Below are positions 25,965 through 33,297 of a DNA stretch of 50,807 nt, one piece after another (the first letter of the stretch is position 1; each line of letters begins with the position of its first letter). Source of the stretch: Rhodoglobus sp. (GTDB taxonomy: Bacteria; Actinomycetota; Actinomycetes; Actinomycetales; Microbacteriaceae). The DNA is taken from positions 1 through 50,807 of the forward strand of contig JAODAQ010000012.1 in assembly GCA_025463515.1 (NCBI GenBank), in the 5' to 3' direction. The notes below the pieces were generated by a model. The model did not search any database and was not told the origin of the DNA. It worked only from the letters and a program-made list of their open reading frames with translations. The translations under genes and the position numbers were made by a program.

Positions 25965-27358
25965 GCGTCACCGTCCTCGGCATCGTGACCCTGGTCGCGA
26001 TCGTCGGGATCTGGTTCGTGCGCCGCGAGTGGACCCAGTACGTGGTCGGTGCGACAGTCGCCTTCCCGCAGACCGCCGGCGTCATCGTCGCGGGCAACGG
26101 CTTCCCGCTGTTCTACCTCGCGGTCGTGCTTCTCGTGGTGCTCGCGTTCCCGCACGCGCTCCTGGGCCTGTCGCGGCTCGGCCGGGCCCCGCGCGGCAGG
26201 CGCGAGCGCATGCTCGCCGACCTGATCGGCGCGGCGCTCGTGGTGTGGGCCGCCGTGATCTCGATCGCCGGCCCGCGCATCTTCACGGGCATGCGGGTGT
26301 TCGCGCCCGAGCTCGGCGTCGACTCACAGGTGGTCAACATGGCCACTCTCGCGCCCTCGCTCGGCAACATCGCGCAGCTCGGCTACGTCGCGATGGGCGT
26401 GGTCTTCCTGCTGGTCGCGGGCAGGCTCTTCCCCGTGGATGCCCGGCTGCTGGGTTCAGCGCTGTGGGTGGCCATCGTGCTCGCCGCCGTCCGGATCGTG
26501 GCCGAGCCCGTGTGGCCGCACGCGCTCCTGCAGAACATGCCGTCGTTCAACTACGCGACGCCCGAGCGGCTCTCGGGGACCTTCTACGAGCCCTCGGTGC
26601 TGGGCCTCTACCTCACCGCCGCGGCGGGGTACTTCGGCGCGCGGCTGCTGTGGTCCGGTGCGGCCGGTCGCGCTGCGGCGCTCGTGGCCCTCGCGCTCGT
26701 GGCCGTGGACTTCGTGCGAAACGGCTCCGGCACGGCACTGCTCGGGCTCGCGATCCTGCTCGGGCTCGCCGGGGTGGTCGCGCTGGTGCGGCAGCTGCGG
26801 TCCGGGCGCTTCGGGGTGCGGCCCCTCGCCGTCGTCGGCGCGATCGTCGTGGTGGGCGCGGCGCTCACGCAGATCCCGGTCATCCTGCAGTTCACCGTCG
26901 GCTCGGCGGCGAGCAAGGCGGACTCCGACAGCTTCATCGCGCGAACCGCCTCCAACCTGCGGTCGTGGCAGATCTTCCTCGAGAGCGGCGGCCTCGGGAT
27001 CGGCCTCGGCAGCAACCGGCCCTCGAGCCTGTTCATGCTCGTCATCAGCTGCCTCGGCGTGATCGGGCTCGTGCTCGTGGCGGCGCTTGTCATCCTCGCG
27101 CTGCGAAGGGCGCTCGTGCACCGGCCGATCGAGCCCGCGGGCTGGGGGCTCGCGGGCGTGCTCGTCGCGGCAATCGTCGCGGTGCCCGACCTCTCGACCC
27201 CCGCGATCTGGGTCGGCCTCGCGGCCTGCCTGTACGCGGTCGTTCAGCCCGCGCCCTCCGCACCGGCCGTGCTCGCGCCCTCCGCGCCGGTGCGAAATGC
27301 AGGAGAGCCGGCGCTTGCCGCCCCGGAATCCGCCAATCTGGCCCCGATTCGCCCCTGA
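25961..27358 (+). CDS. Wzy-like polysaccharide polymerase / O-antigen ligase family
   Basis: 465 residues, about 10-12 hydrophobic segments, with a long polar loop holding PERLSGTFYEPSVLGLYLTAAAGYFGA and RTASNLRSWQIFLESGGLGIGLGSNRPSS. The latter matches the Wzy_C/O-antigen-ligase loop with its conserved Arg and G-x-G-x-G-S-N-R. It probably polymerises repeat units at the outer face of the membrane. GTG start overlaps the previous stop (GTGA). The C-terminal tail (about 440-465, SAPAVLAPSAPVRNAG...) and the stop codon lie in a palindromic repeat element, so the native end was probably altered by its insertion. Confidence 0.85.
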   Translation: MSVTVLGIVTLVAIVGIWFVRREWTQYVVGATVAFPQTAGVIVAGNGFPLFYLAVVLLVVLAFPHALLGLSRLGRAPRGRRERMLADLIGAALVVWAAVISIAGPRIFTGMRVFAPELGVDSQVVNMATLAPSLGNIAQLGYVAMGVVFLLVAGRLFPVDARLLGSALWVAIVLAAVRIVAEPVWPHALLQNMPSFNYATPERLSGTFYEPSVLGLYLTAAAGYFGARLLWSGAAGRAAALVALALVAVDFVRNGSGTALLGLAILLGLAGVVALVRQLRSGRFGVRPLAVVGAIVVVGAALTQIPVILQFTVGSAASKADSDSFIARTASNLRSWQIFLESGGLGIGLGSNRPSSLFMLVISCLGVIGLVLVAALVILALRRALVHRPIEPAGWGLAGVLVAAIVAVPDLSTPAIWVGLAACLYAVVQPAPSAPAVLAPSAPVRNAGEPALAAPESANLAPIRP

Positions 27359-27378
27359 GCTCCTGCATTTCGCACCGG
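27287..27378 (+). repeat. long inverted repeat overlapping the wzy-like stop
   Basis: CCGGTGCGAAATGCAGGAG (27287-27305) and its perfect reverse complement (27360-27378), 54 bp apart. The left arm is coding and the stop codon is inside. Confidence 0.85.
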
Positions 27379-27398
27379 GTCGGGCTCGACGTCCAGGA

Positions 27399-27455
27399 CA
27401 CTAGCGGAACTAAGGACAAGTTCGGTCGGCCGAGATGTCCTTAGCTCCGCTAGTG
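27399..27455 (+). repeat. 20-bp-arm hairpin
   Basis: CACTAGCGGAACTAAGGACA (27399-27418) and TGTCCTTAGCTCCGCTAGTG (27436-27455) pair with one A/G difference, loop 17 nt. Only 20 bp behind the previous palindrome; may serve as terminator of EPS unit 1. Confidence 0.85.
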
Positions 27456-27700
27456 GTACGGGTGGGGGTCGGCTGTCGCGGGCGCGACGTGTGACCGGGC
27501 TGTGGCTGTGACCGTGCCGTGCCGGGCCTGCGACGGTGGCCGTGCGTGCGGTGGTGGCCGGGGCGCGGTGGTGGCCGGGAGCGACGGTGGCCGGCCTGTG
27601 ACGGTGGCCGGGAGCGATGGCGGCCGGGGCGCGATGCGACAGGCCGCGAGGGTGCGGCGGGGTCAGTGCGGGCTGTTCCTCGAATGCAAGGGCGGGCGGC
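27456..27700 (+). other. GC-rich low-complexity gap
   Basis: No gene seen. Between about 27532 and 27631 the word GGTGGCCG (or GGCGGCCG) recurs at irregular steps, for example GACGGTGGCCG three times. It looks like decayed short tandem repeats. It separates EPS unit 1 from the convergent GT2 gene. Confidence 0.5.
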
Positions 27701-28585
27701 TCAGAGCGAGCGCCAGCCGAGCTCTTGGCGGGCGCGGCGGCGGAGGTAGAGCCGCTGCACGGGCGGGAGGCCAGCGATCGAGTCGAGGAAGCGCTCGATG
27801 AAGGGCTTCAGGGCGGCGCGGCCGGTGGGGGAGAGGGGGCCGTCGCGGGTGAAGGCGAGCTCGCGGAACCACGGGGTCTCGCGGGTGCCCCAGACCGCGT
27901 CGGTGAGCCCCTGGTACGAGCGCTCCAGCACGGGATCGTAGGCGAGGCTCTCGCGCCAGCCGAGGGCGGCAGTCACCTGAGTGGCGCTCTTGCGGATGAG
28001 CACTGTCGGGCGGGCGAGGCGCACCATCGTCGCGCCGTTCGCGGCGGCGCGCAGCCAGAGGTCGAAGTCCTCGGCGATGGCGCCGGCTCGATAGCCGCCC
28101 GCGGCACGCAGCGCGCTCGCGCGGCCGAGAGAGGTGGAGTGCGGGTACGGACAGTCGATGAGCAGTGCGAGCCGGGCCGCCTCGCGGCCGAAGCCGATCG
28201 GCGGGACGGGCCGGCGCGGCCCTGCGCCGATGACCTGGAAGGTGGAGAACACGAGGTCGGTGCCGCGCTCGACCGCGGCCAGCTCGGCGCGGAACCTGCC
28301 GCGGAGGCACACGTCGTCCGAGTCCATGCGCGCGATGTACTCGCCGCTCGCGGTCTCGAGCAGGCGCTCGGCCGCCAGCGCGACCCCGAGCTGGGTCGGC
28401 GAGCTCTCCACCCGCACGCGCGAGTCGCCGGTCGAGGAGGCGAGCTCGAGGGTCCGGTCGGAGCTCGCGTCGTCGAGGACGATGAGCTCGGCGTCGCTGG
28501 GCATAGCGCGCAGGGTGGTCCGCAAGGCCTCCTCGATGGTGCGCTCGGCGTTGCGCGCAGGCATCAAGACACTCAGGCGGGGCAC
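27701..28585 (-). CDS. GT2 family glycosyltransferase
   Basis: 294 residues. GT-A fold start MPRLSVLMPARNAERTIEEA, then ELIVLDDASSDRTLE (nucleotide binding), YIARMDSDDVCLRGR (the DxD metal site) and AGAIAEDFDLWLRAA with the catalytic Asp in the ED motif. It is probably a further EPS glycosyltransferase, on the opposite strand to the rest of the locus. I chose GTG 28585 (family-like MPRLSV start, CAGAGT seven bases upstream); GTG 28594 is the alternative. Its upstream region is shared with EPS unit 2, including the TTAACCC pair. Confidence 0.88.
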   Translation of the reverse strand: MPRLSVLMPARNAERTIEEALRTTLRAMPSDAELIVLDDASSDRTLELASSTGDSRVRVESSPTQLGVALAAERLLETASGEYIARMDSDDVCLRGRFRAELAAVERGTDLVFSTFQVIGAGPRRPVPPIGFGREAARLALLIDCPYPHSTSLGRASALRAAGGYRAGAIAEDFDLWLRAAANGATMVRLARPTVLIRKSATQVTAALGWRESLAYDPVLERSYQGLTDAVWGTRETPWFRELAFTRDGPLSPTGRAALKPFIERFLDSIAGLPPVQRLYLRRRARQELGWRSL

Positions 28586-28620
28586 GGCACCCACTCTGGC
28601 ACAAGGCGCGGACCAACCAC

Positions 28621-28640
28621 CTTAACCCGCGCCTTAACCC
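28621..28640. promoter_or_regulatory. tandem CTTAACCC boxes, EPS unit 2
   Basis: CTTAACCC at 28621-28628 and 28633-28640, step 12 bp. The pair lies between divergent GT2 and EPS unit 2 genes and could control both. Confidence 0.7.
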
Positions 28641-28696
28641 TAAGACCTATGCCCCCTTTCGGGTGCCCCACCATGGAGGGACACGGATGGCCCCCC

Positions 28697-28733
28697 TAGC
28701 CTGATCACGTGAGCTACCCCCTCACGCTTACCC
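28697..28733 (+). promoter_or_regulatory. EPS unit 2 promoter and 5'-terminal hairpin
   Basis: -10 box TAGCCT (28697-28702), GATCAC, then the hairpin GTGAG-CTACCCC-CTCAC (28709-28725) at the predicted +1, followed by GCTTACCC (28726-28733). The leader continues to the AAGGA site and ACCCGACATG start context at 28821. Confidence 0.6.
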
Positions 28734-28820
28734 GAATCTCGCCAGCCCCGTTCCCCCGGACGGAGCAGCACGCGGTCACCCGCCCGCGCGCCGAACGGCG
28801 AACCCCTGAAGGAACCCGAC

Positions 28821-29252
28821 ATGTTCAGCACCCGAGCTGGCACGACGATCGAGCGCCCTGGCGTGCTCGTCGGCTGCGACATCCACCCCGTCTTCAATGT
28901 CGTCGAGAGCATCGACGTCTTCGGCGAGCGCTACCTCGCGAGGGTGTTCACCCCCGCCGAGCGCGCGGCAAGCGGCGAGGCGCCCGAACGCCTCGCTGCG
29001 CGCTACGCCGCCAAGGAGTCTGTTCTCAAGCTCCTGAAGATCCCGGCGGATGTCGCAGTGCCGTGGACCGACATCGAGGTGGGCGCCGACCCGAACGGCG
29101 CCCCCACGGTGGCCCTCCACGGCCGCGCGGCGGAGATCGCCGCCGACCTGGGCGTCACGACCATCGAGCTGACCCTCAGCCACGATGGCGGCATGGCCAT
29201 GGCCGTCGTGGCCGCGATGGTCGAGGCGCGCGAGTCGGCGATCGCCGCGTGA
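28821..29252 (+). CDS. AcpS-like 4'-phosphopantetheinyl transferase
   Basis: 143 residues. It would attach the phosphopantetheine arm of CoA to the carrier protein encoded next. AcpS signatures: GVLVGCDIHPV with metal ligand Asp20, RVFTPAER, and RLAARYAAKESVLKLL with the second ligand Glu66, plus LSHDGGMAMAVV near the end. It is unlikely to be the housekeeping AcpS, as it opens an EPS operon and its stop overlaps the carrier gene start (GTGA). The start has AAGGA seven bases upstream. Confidence 0.85.
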   Translation: MFSTRAGTTIERPGVLVGCDIHPVFNVVESIDVFGERYLARVFTPAERAASGEAPERLAARYAAKESVLKLLKIPADVAVPWTDIEVGADPNGAPTVALHGRAAEIAADLGVTTIELTLSHDGGMAMAVVAAMVEARESAIAA

Positions 29253-29500
29253 GCGCCGTCGACACCGTGCGCCGCGTGCTCGACACCCACGGCAAGCTCA
29301 AGACCCCGGCAGGCGCGCTCACGGAGGACGACGACCTCTACGCGGCGGGCATGACCTCGCACGCGAGCGTCAACGTCATGCTCGCCGTCGAGGACGCGTT
29401 CGACATCGAGTTCCCCGACGAGCTGCTCACCAAGACCACGTTCTGCTCAATCCGCTCCATCAGCAGTGCGGTCGAAGGTCTTCTGGAGGCCGCAGCATGA
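29249..29500 (+). CDS. acyl/aminoacyl carrier protein
   Basis: 83 residues forming the four-helix carrier fold: VDTVRRVLDTHGKL, DDDLYAAGMTSHASVNVMLAVED, then FDIEFPDELLTKTTFCSIRSISSAVEGLL. The phosphopantetheine site is Ser37 in GMTSHAS, which differs from the usual DSL (Asp to Thr, Leu to His). This points to a specialised carrier and not fatty acid synthesis. GTG start overlaps the AcpS-like stop; the stop overlaps the next ATG. Expected partner of the ligase encoded at 30677. Confidence 0.88.
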   Translation: MSAVDTVRRVLDTHGKLKTPAGALTEDDDLYAAGMTSHASVNVMLAVEDAFDIEFPDELLTKTTFCSIRSISSAVEGLLEAAA

Positions 29501-30672
29501 GAATGCCCACCACGATCACCGCGACGAAGGATGCCCGCCCGCTCGCCGAGCGCGTGGCCCACGTCGCCGACATCGCGGCCCGCTACGCGGGAGAGGTGGA
29601 CGCCGCCGCGCGCTTCCCCGCCGAGGCCGTCGACGCGATGCGCACCACCGGACTTCTCGGCGCGAGCCTGCCGACCGCCCTCGGCGGTGAAGGGCTGACC
29701 CTCGCGCAGCTCGGCTCCATTGCCGCGAAGCTCGGCGCCGCGTGCTCGTCGACGGGCATGGTCTTCGCCATGCACCACAGCCAGGTACTGAGCCTCTCCC
29801 GCCACCTCGGCGGCTCGGCATCCCTCGCGATCCTCGCCGGCCGCATCGCGAGCGAGCAGCTCCTGCTCGCCTCCGCGACCACCGAGCTCGGCATCGGCGG
29901 CGACGTGCGATCGAGCTCGTGCTTCGTCGACCTCGAGGGCGACAAGGTGCGGCTCATCAAGAACGCGCCCGTGATCTCCTACGGCTCCGAGGCCGACCTC
30001 GTGCTCGTGACCGCCCGCCGCAACGCGGACAGCGCCCCGAGCGACCAGGTGCTCGTGGTGTGCGACGCCGCGAACCTCACCCTCGAGGCGACCGGCGGCT
30101 GGGACACGCTCGGCCTGCGGGGCACCGCGAGCATGGGCTACAAGCTCAACGCGCTGGTCGCCGCCGACCGCGTGATCCCGGAGGCCTACGAGGCGATCTC
30201 GGCCGAGACGATGCTGCCCGTGTGCCACGTGCTGTGGGCGTCCGTCTGGCTCGGGATGTCGCGCGCACTGGTCGAGACGAGCAGGCAGTACGTGCGCAGC
30301 GCGGCCCGCCGCAGCATCGGCAGCGTTCCGCCGGGAGCGACGAAGCTCGTGGGCCTGATCGCCGAGCTGGAGCGCTTCGAGGCGCTCGTCGAGGGGCTCA
30401 CCGCCCGCACCGAGTCGCTCTTCGACGACCGCGACGCGATGGGCGGCATCGGCTACCAGGTGAGCATCAACAACCTCAAGGTGACCGCCTCTGAGCTCGT
30501 GGCGCAGGTCGCGACCGCGGCTCTCGCCATCACCGGCATCTCCGGCTACCGCAACGACGGCCAGTACAGCGTCGCCCGCATCTTCCGGGATGCCCAGGGT
30601 GCGGCTCTCATGGTCCACAACGACCGCATCATCGCCAACACGGCCAGGCTCATCCTGGTGCAGAAGGGATAG
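29497..30672 (+). CDS. acyl-CoA dehydrogenase-like flavoprotein
   Basis: 391 residues with the three-part ACAD fold: helical N-terminus (VDAAARFPAEAVDAMRTTGL), middle beta domain (GRIASEQLLLASATTELGIGGD) and C-terminal helical bundle ending GYRNDGQYSVARIFRDAQGAAL. The segment where many ACADs have the catalytic Glu (YEGT) reads MVHNDR, so the base must lie elsewhere, as in isovaleryl-CoA- or prolyl-carrier-type members. Between a carrier protein and an amino acid:carrier ligase, it probably oxidises a carrier-bound aminoacyl thioester. ATG 29497 (ATGA overlap) or 29503 are possible starts. Confidence 0.87.
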   Translation: MRMPTTITATKDARPLAERVAHVADIAARYAGEVDAAARFPAEAVDAMRTTGLLGASLPTALGGEGLTLAQLGSIAAKLGAACSSTGMVFAMHHSQVLSLSRHLGGSASLAILAGRIASEQLLLASATTELGIGGDVRSSSCFVDLEGDKVRLIKNAPVISYGSEADLVLVTARRNADSAPSDQVLVVCDAANLTLEATGGWDTLGLRGTASMGYKLNALVAADRVIPEAYEAISAETMLPVCHVLWASVWLGMSRALVETSRQYVRSAARRSIGSVPPGATKLVGLIAELERFEALVEGLTARTESLFDDRDAMGGIGYQVSINNLKVTASELVAQVATAALAITGISGYRNDGQYSVARIFRDAQGAALMVHNDRIIANTARLILVQKG

Positions 30673-30676
30673 TGAC

Positions 30677-31612
30677 ATGACCGACGTACTCGTCAGCACG
30701 CCTCTCGACGAGGCCCGCCTCGCATTCCGCGACGAACTGCTCGAATCCGGGATGCTCGTGGCAACGTCCGTGCCCGGGATCTACGGCCGCTCCGGTGACT
30801 TCGAGCGCATCGTCACGGGCCTCGACACCCTGCTCGGCGAGTCCTTCGCCTCCCTCGGCGCCACCGTGCTGCGCTTCCCCCCGGTGTACCCGCGCGCCGA
30901 CTTCGAACGCACCGACTACATCGCCTCGTTCCCCGACCTGAGCGGCATCGTCTCGAGCTTCGAGGACGGCGACCGCGAGCACCGCGAGCTGCTCGCCGCC
31001 CGCGAGGACGGCCACGCCTGGGACGGCTGGCTCAAGCCCGCCGACGTGGTGCTGACCAACGCGATCTGCCACCCGCTGTACGCGACCCTCGAGGGCACAC
31101 TGCCCGAGGGCGGCAGCGTGCACGACCTCTCCGGCTACGGGTTTCGCCACGAGCCGTCGAACGACCCGATGCGCCTGCAGTCGTTCCGGATGCGCGAGTT
31201 CGTGTTCGCCGGGACCCCGGATGCCGCACAGCTCTACCGCGACACCTGGCTCGACACCTCGGTCGCCGTCCTCGCCTCCCTCGGCCTGGCCGTGGACGCG
31301 GTGCCCGCCAATGACCCGTTCTTCGGCCGCGCGGGCAAGATGCTCGTGAGCGCCCAGCTGCGCGAGAACCTGAAGGTCGAGATCATCGTCCCGCTCTACG
31401 GCGACCTGCACGAGGGCACGGCGATCGCGTCGGCGAACTGCCAGCGCGACCACCTCACCGCCGCCTTCGACATCCGGACCACCGACGGCGAGATCGCCCA
31501 CGGTGCCTGCATCGCGTTCGGCATGGAGCGCACCGCCCTCGCGCTCCTGCGCACGCACGGCATGCGCCTCGACGCCTGGCCCGTGGACGTGCGCGCCCTC
31601 CTCGGCCTGTGA
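30677..31612 (+). CDS. amino acid:[carrier protein] ligase (aaRS-like)
   Basis: 311 residues, a class II aminoacyl-tRNA synthetase catalytic core without tRNA-binding domain. Motif 2 is QSFRMREFVF and motif 3 is CIAFGMERTALALL. Predicted zinc ligands as in the atypical SerRS-like family are Cys131 (NAICHPLY), Glu174 (RMREF) and Cys255 (ASANCQRDH). Proteins of this type are known to adenylate a small amino acid (glycine or alanine in characterised rhizobial and Methylibium members) and load it on a carrier protein. The adjacent AcpS-like, carrier and ACAD genes fit that chemistry. The amino acid used here cannot be read from sequence. Confidence 0.88.
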   Translation: MTDVLVSTPLDEARLAFRDELLESGMLVATSVPGIYGRSGDFERIVTGLDTLLGESFASLGATVLRFPPVYPRADFERTDYIASFPDLSGIVSSFEDGDREHRELLAAREDGHAWDGWLKPADVVLTNAICHPLYATLEGTLPEGGSVHDLSGYGFRHEPSNDPMRLQSFRMREFVFAGTPDAAQLYRDTWLDTSVAVLASLGLAVDAVPANDPFFGRAGKMLVSAQLRENLKVEIIVPLYGDLHEGTAIASANCQRDHLTAAFDIRTTDGEIAHGACIAFGMERTALALLRTHGMRLDAWPVDVRALLGL

Positions 31613-33297
31613 CCGCCGTGATGCTCGACACCTGGTTCGGCGACCCCGAGTCGCCGACCCTGGGATTCCTCCACCTCCCGGCCGACGGCCGGGTGCGCGG
31701 CGGCGTCGTGCTGTGCCCGCCGCTCGGCTACGACCAGGTGCTCGGCTACCGCGCCCTGCGCTTCGTCGGGCAGGAGCTCGCGGCCCGCGGCTTCGCTGCC
31801 CTGCGCTTCGACTACGTGGGCGAGGGCGACGCGAGCGGCGAGTCCGGCGCGCGCAACGCCCCCGAGCTGTGGATGTCGAGCATCGCCCGCGCTGCCGCCT
31901 ACCTCCGCGAATCCGGCGTCGAGAACGTCGCCCTCCTGGGCCTCGGAGCGGGCTCGCTGCTCGCCAACGAGGCTGCGGGCACAGTGGATGCCACGGCTCT
32001 GGTCCTCTGGGACCCGGAGCTCTCCGGCCGCCGCTTCCTCCGCAAGCAGCGCTCCCTGTTCGAGCTGACCGTCGGCTCCCACGGCGGGCCGAGCGACCCG
32101 GACGCCCTCCTCTCCCTCAAGCTGCACGCGGAGGCCAACGCCTGGCTGAGCGCGCGCGAGATCACCCCCGCGAGCCTGCCCGTCGGCGTCGACACCCTCA
32201 TCGTCGGCCGCCGCGCGAACGACGAGAACCCCGGGACCGTGCGTCTCACGTCCGGGCTGCCGGCGCGCGCCGAGTACCGGTCCGTCATCGGGCAGGAGGA
32301 GCTGCTCGAGGCTCCGAGCGCGCTCGCCGTGCTTCCGGAGGAGACGATCGCGGGCATGGGGGACTGGCTCGTGGAGCGGTTCCCCGCGGCATCCGTGCGC
32401 ATCGACCCGGTTGTCGTCGACCGCGCCGTCGTGGCGACGGCGCCCGACGGCACGCCCATCGTCGAGCGGCTGCGCCGCGTCGGCCCCGATGAGCTGTTCG
32501 TGATCGAGACCGGCCGCGAGGGCGACCTCGACTCCGGTGTCGTCGTGCTACAGCCGGGCGCCGCCGAGCACCGAGTGGGCCCCGGCCGGTTCCAGGTGCT
32601 CGCTGCCCGCGAGCTCGCGCAGCGCGGGTACCGGACCATCCGCTTCGACCGCCGCGTCACGGGCGACACCACCGAGGTGCGCCCGGGCGAGCCGAGCCTG
32701 ATCTTCGCGGAGGAGTGGGTGGACGACACCGACCGCCTCATCGCCGAGATCGCGAGCGAGGACGTGGTCGCCCACGCCGGCCTGTGCGCCGGCGGCTGGG
32801 TCGCGGCGCGGATGGCCGAGCGCCGTTCCGCGCGGCTCGCCGTGCTGTTCAGCCCGAACTACTTCAAGACCGCGGCACTGCGCGCGGGCGAGTACTCCGA
32901 CCTCACCAAGTCGGAGAAAGAGGGCACGCGCCGGTTCGTCGGCGTCAAGCGCCTCCTGCGCGGCGCGCTGCCCGGATGGGCCTGGCCGATCTTGAGCCGC
33001 CTGCAGCTGTTCCACGACCCCGCGGTGCTGCTCGAGGCCTCGAGCCGGCACGCGGAGAGCACGGTAGCGCTGCTGCTCACCCCGGAGGACCAGGAGAACT
33101 TCGGCGCTCACCGCGGCTACGCGGCGGTGTCTCGCCTCCAGGGCAGGGGCGCGGACATCCGGGTCACCAACTACCCGTACGGCGACCACTCGCTGTTCGG
33201 CGAGGAGGTACGGTCGGCGATGCTGGCCGACCTGCTGGCGCTGGTCGAGGAGACCCTGCCCCGCTCGGCGACGCTGGCTGCGGGGTCACGGGCGTGA
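31609..33297 (+). CDS. fused double alpha/beta hydrolase, Cys nucleophile in half 2
   Basis: 562 residues, two alpha/beta-hydrolase modules in tandem. Module 1 (about 1-270): GVVLCPPLGYDQVLGYRALR, ALRFDYVGEGDASG, and a nucleophile elbow GLGAG with Gly113 where Ser should be, so probably inactive. Module 2 (about 290-555): RTIRFDRRVTGDT, elbow GLCAG with Cys393, plausible acid Asp494 (TPEDQENFG) and His527 (GDHSLFG). Cys-nucleophile hydrolases include aminoacyl transferases acting on carrier proteins (SyrC/CmaE type), fitting the aminoacyl-carrier operon. Thioesterase or dead scaffold remain possible. GTG start overlaps the ligase stop. Confidence 0.85.
   Translation: MTAVMLDTWFGDPESPTLGFLHLPADGRVRGGVVLCPPLGYDQVLGYRALRFVGQELAARGFAALRFDYVGEGDASGESGARNAPELWMSSIARAAAYLRESGVENVALLGLGAGSLLANEAAGTVDATALVLWDPELSGRRFLRKQRSLFELTVGSHGGPSDPDALLSLKLHAEANAWLSAREITPASLPVGVDTLIVGRRANDENPGTVRLTSGLPARAEYRSVIGQEELLEAPSALAVLPEETIAGMGDWLVERFPAASVRIDPVVVDRAVVATAPDGTPIVERLRRVGPDELFVIETGREGDLDSGVVVLQPGAAEHRVGPGRFQVLAARELAQRGYRTIRFDRRVTGDTTEVRPGEPSLIFAEEWVDDTDRLIAEIASEDVVAHAGLCAGGWVAARMAERRSARLAVLFSPNYFKTAALRAGEYSDLTKSEKEGTRRFVGVKRLLRGALPGWAWPILSRLQLFHDPAVLLEASSRHAESTVALLLTPEDQENFGAHRGYAAVSRLQGRGADIRVTNYPYGDHSLFGEEVRSAMLADLLALVEETLPRSATLAAGSRA

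Noticed and set aside
28709-29248. GTG at 28709, six bases behind TAGCCT and in frame with the carrier protein, as a leaderless start
   Set aside because: The product would be an Arg/Pro-rich wrong-frame reading through the AcpS-like gene. The equivalent position in EPS units 1 and 3 has no start codon.
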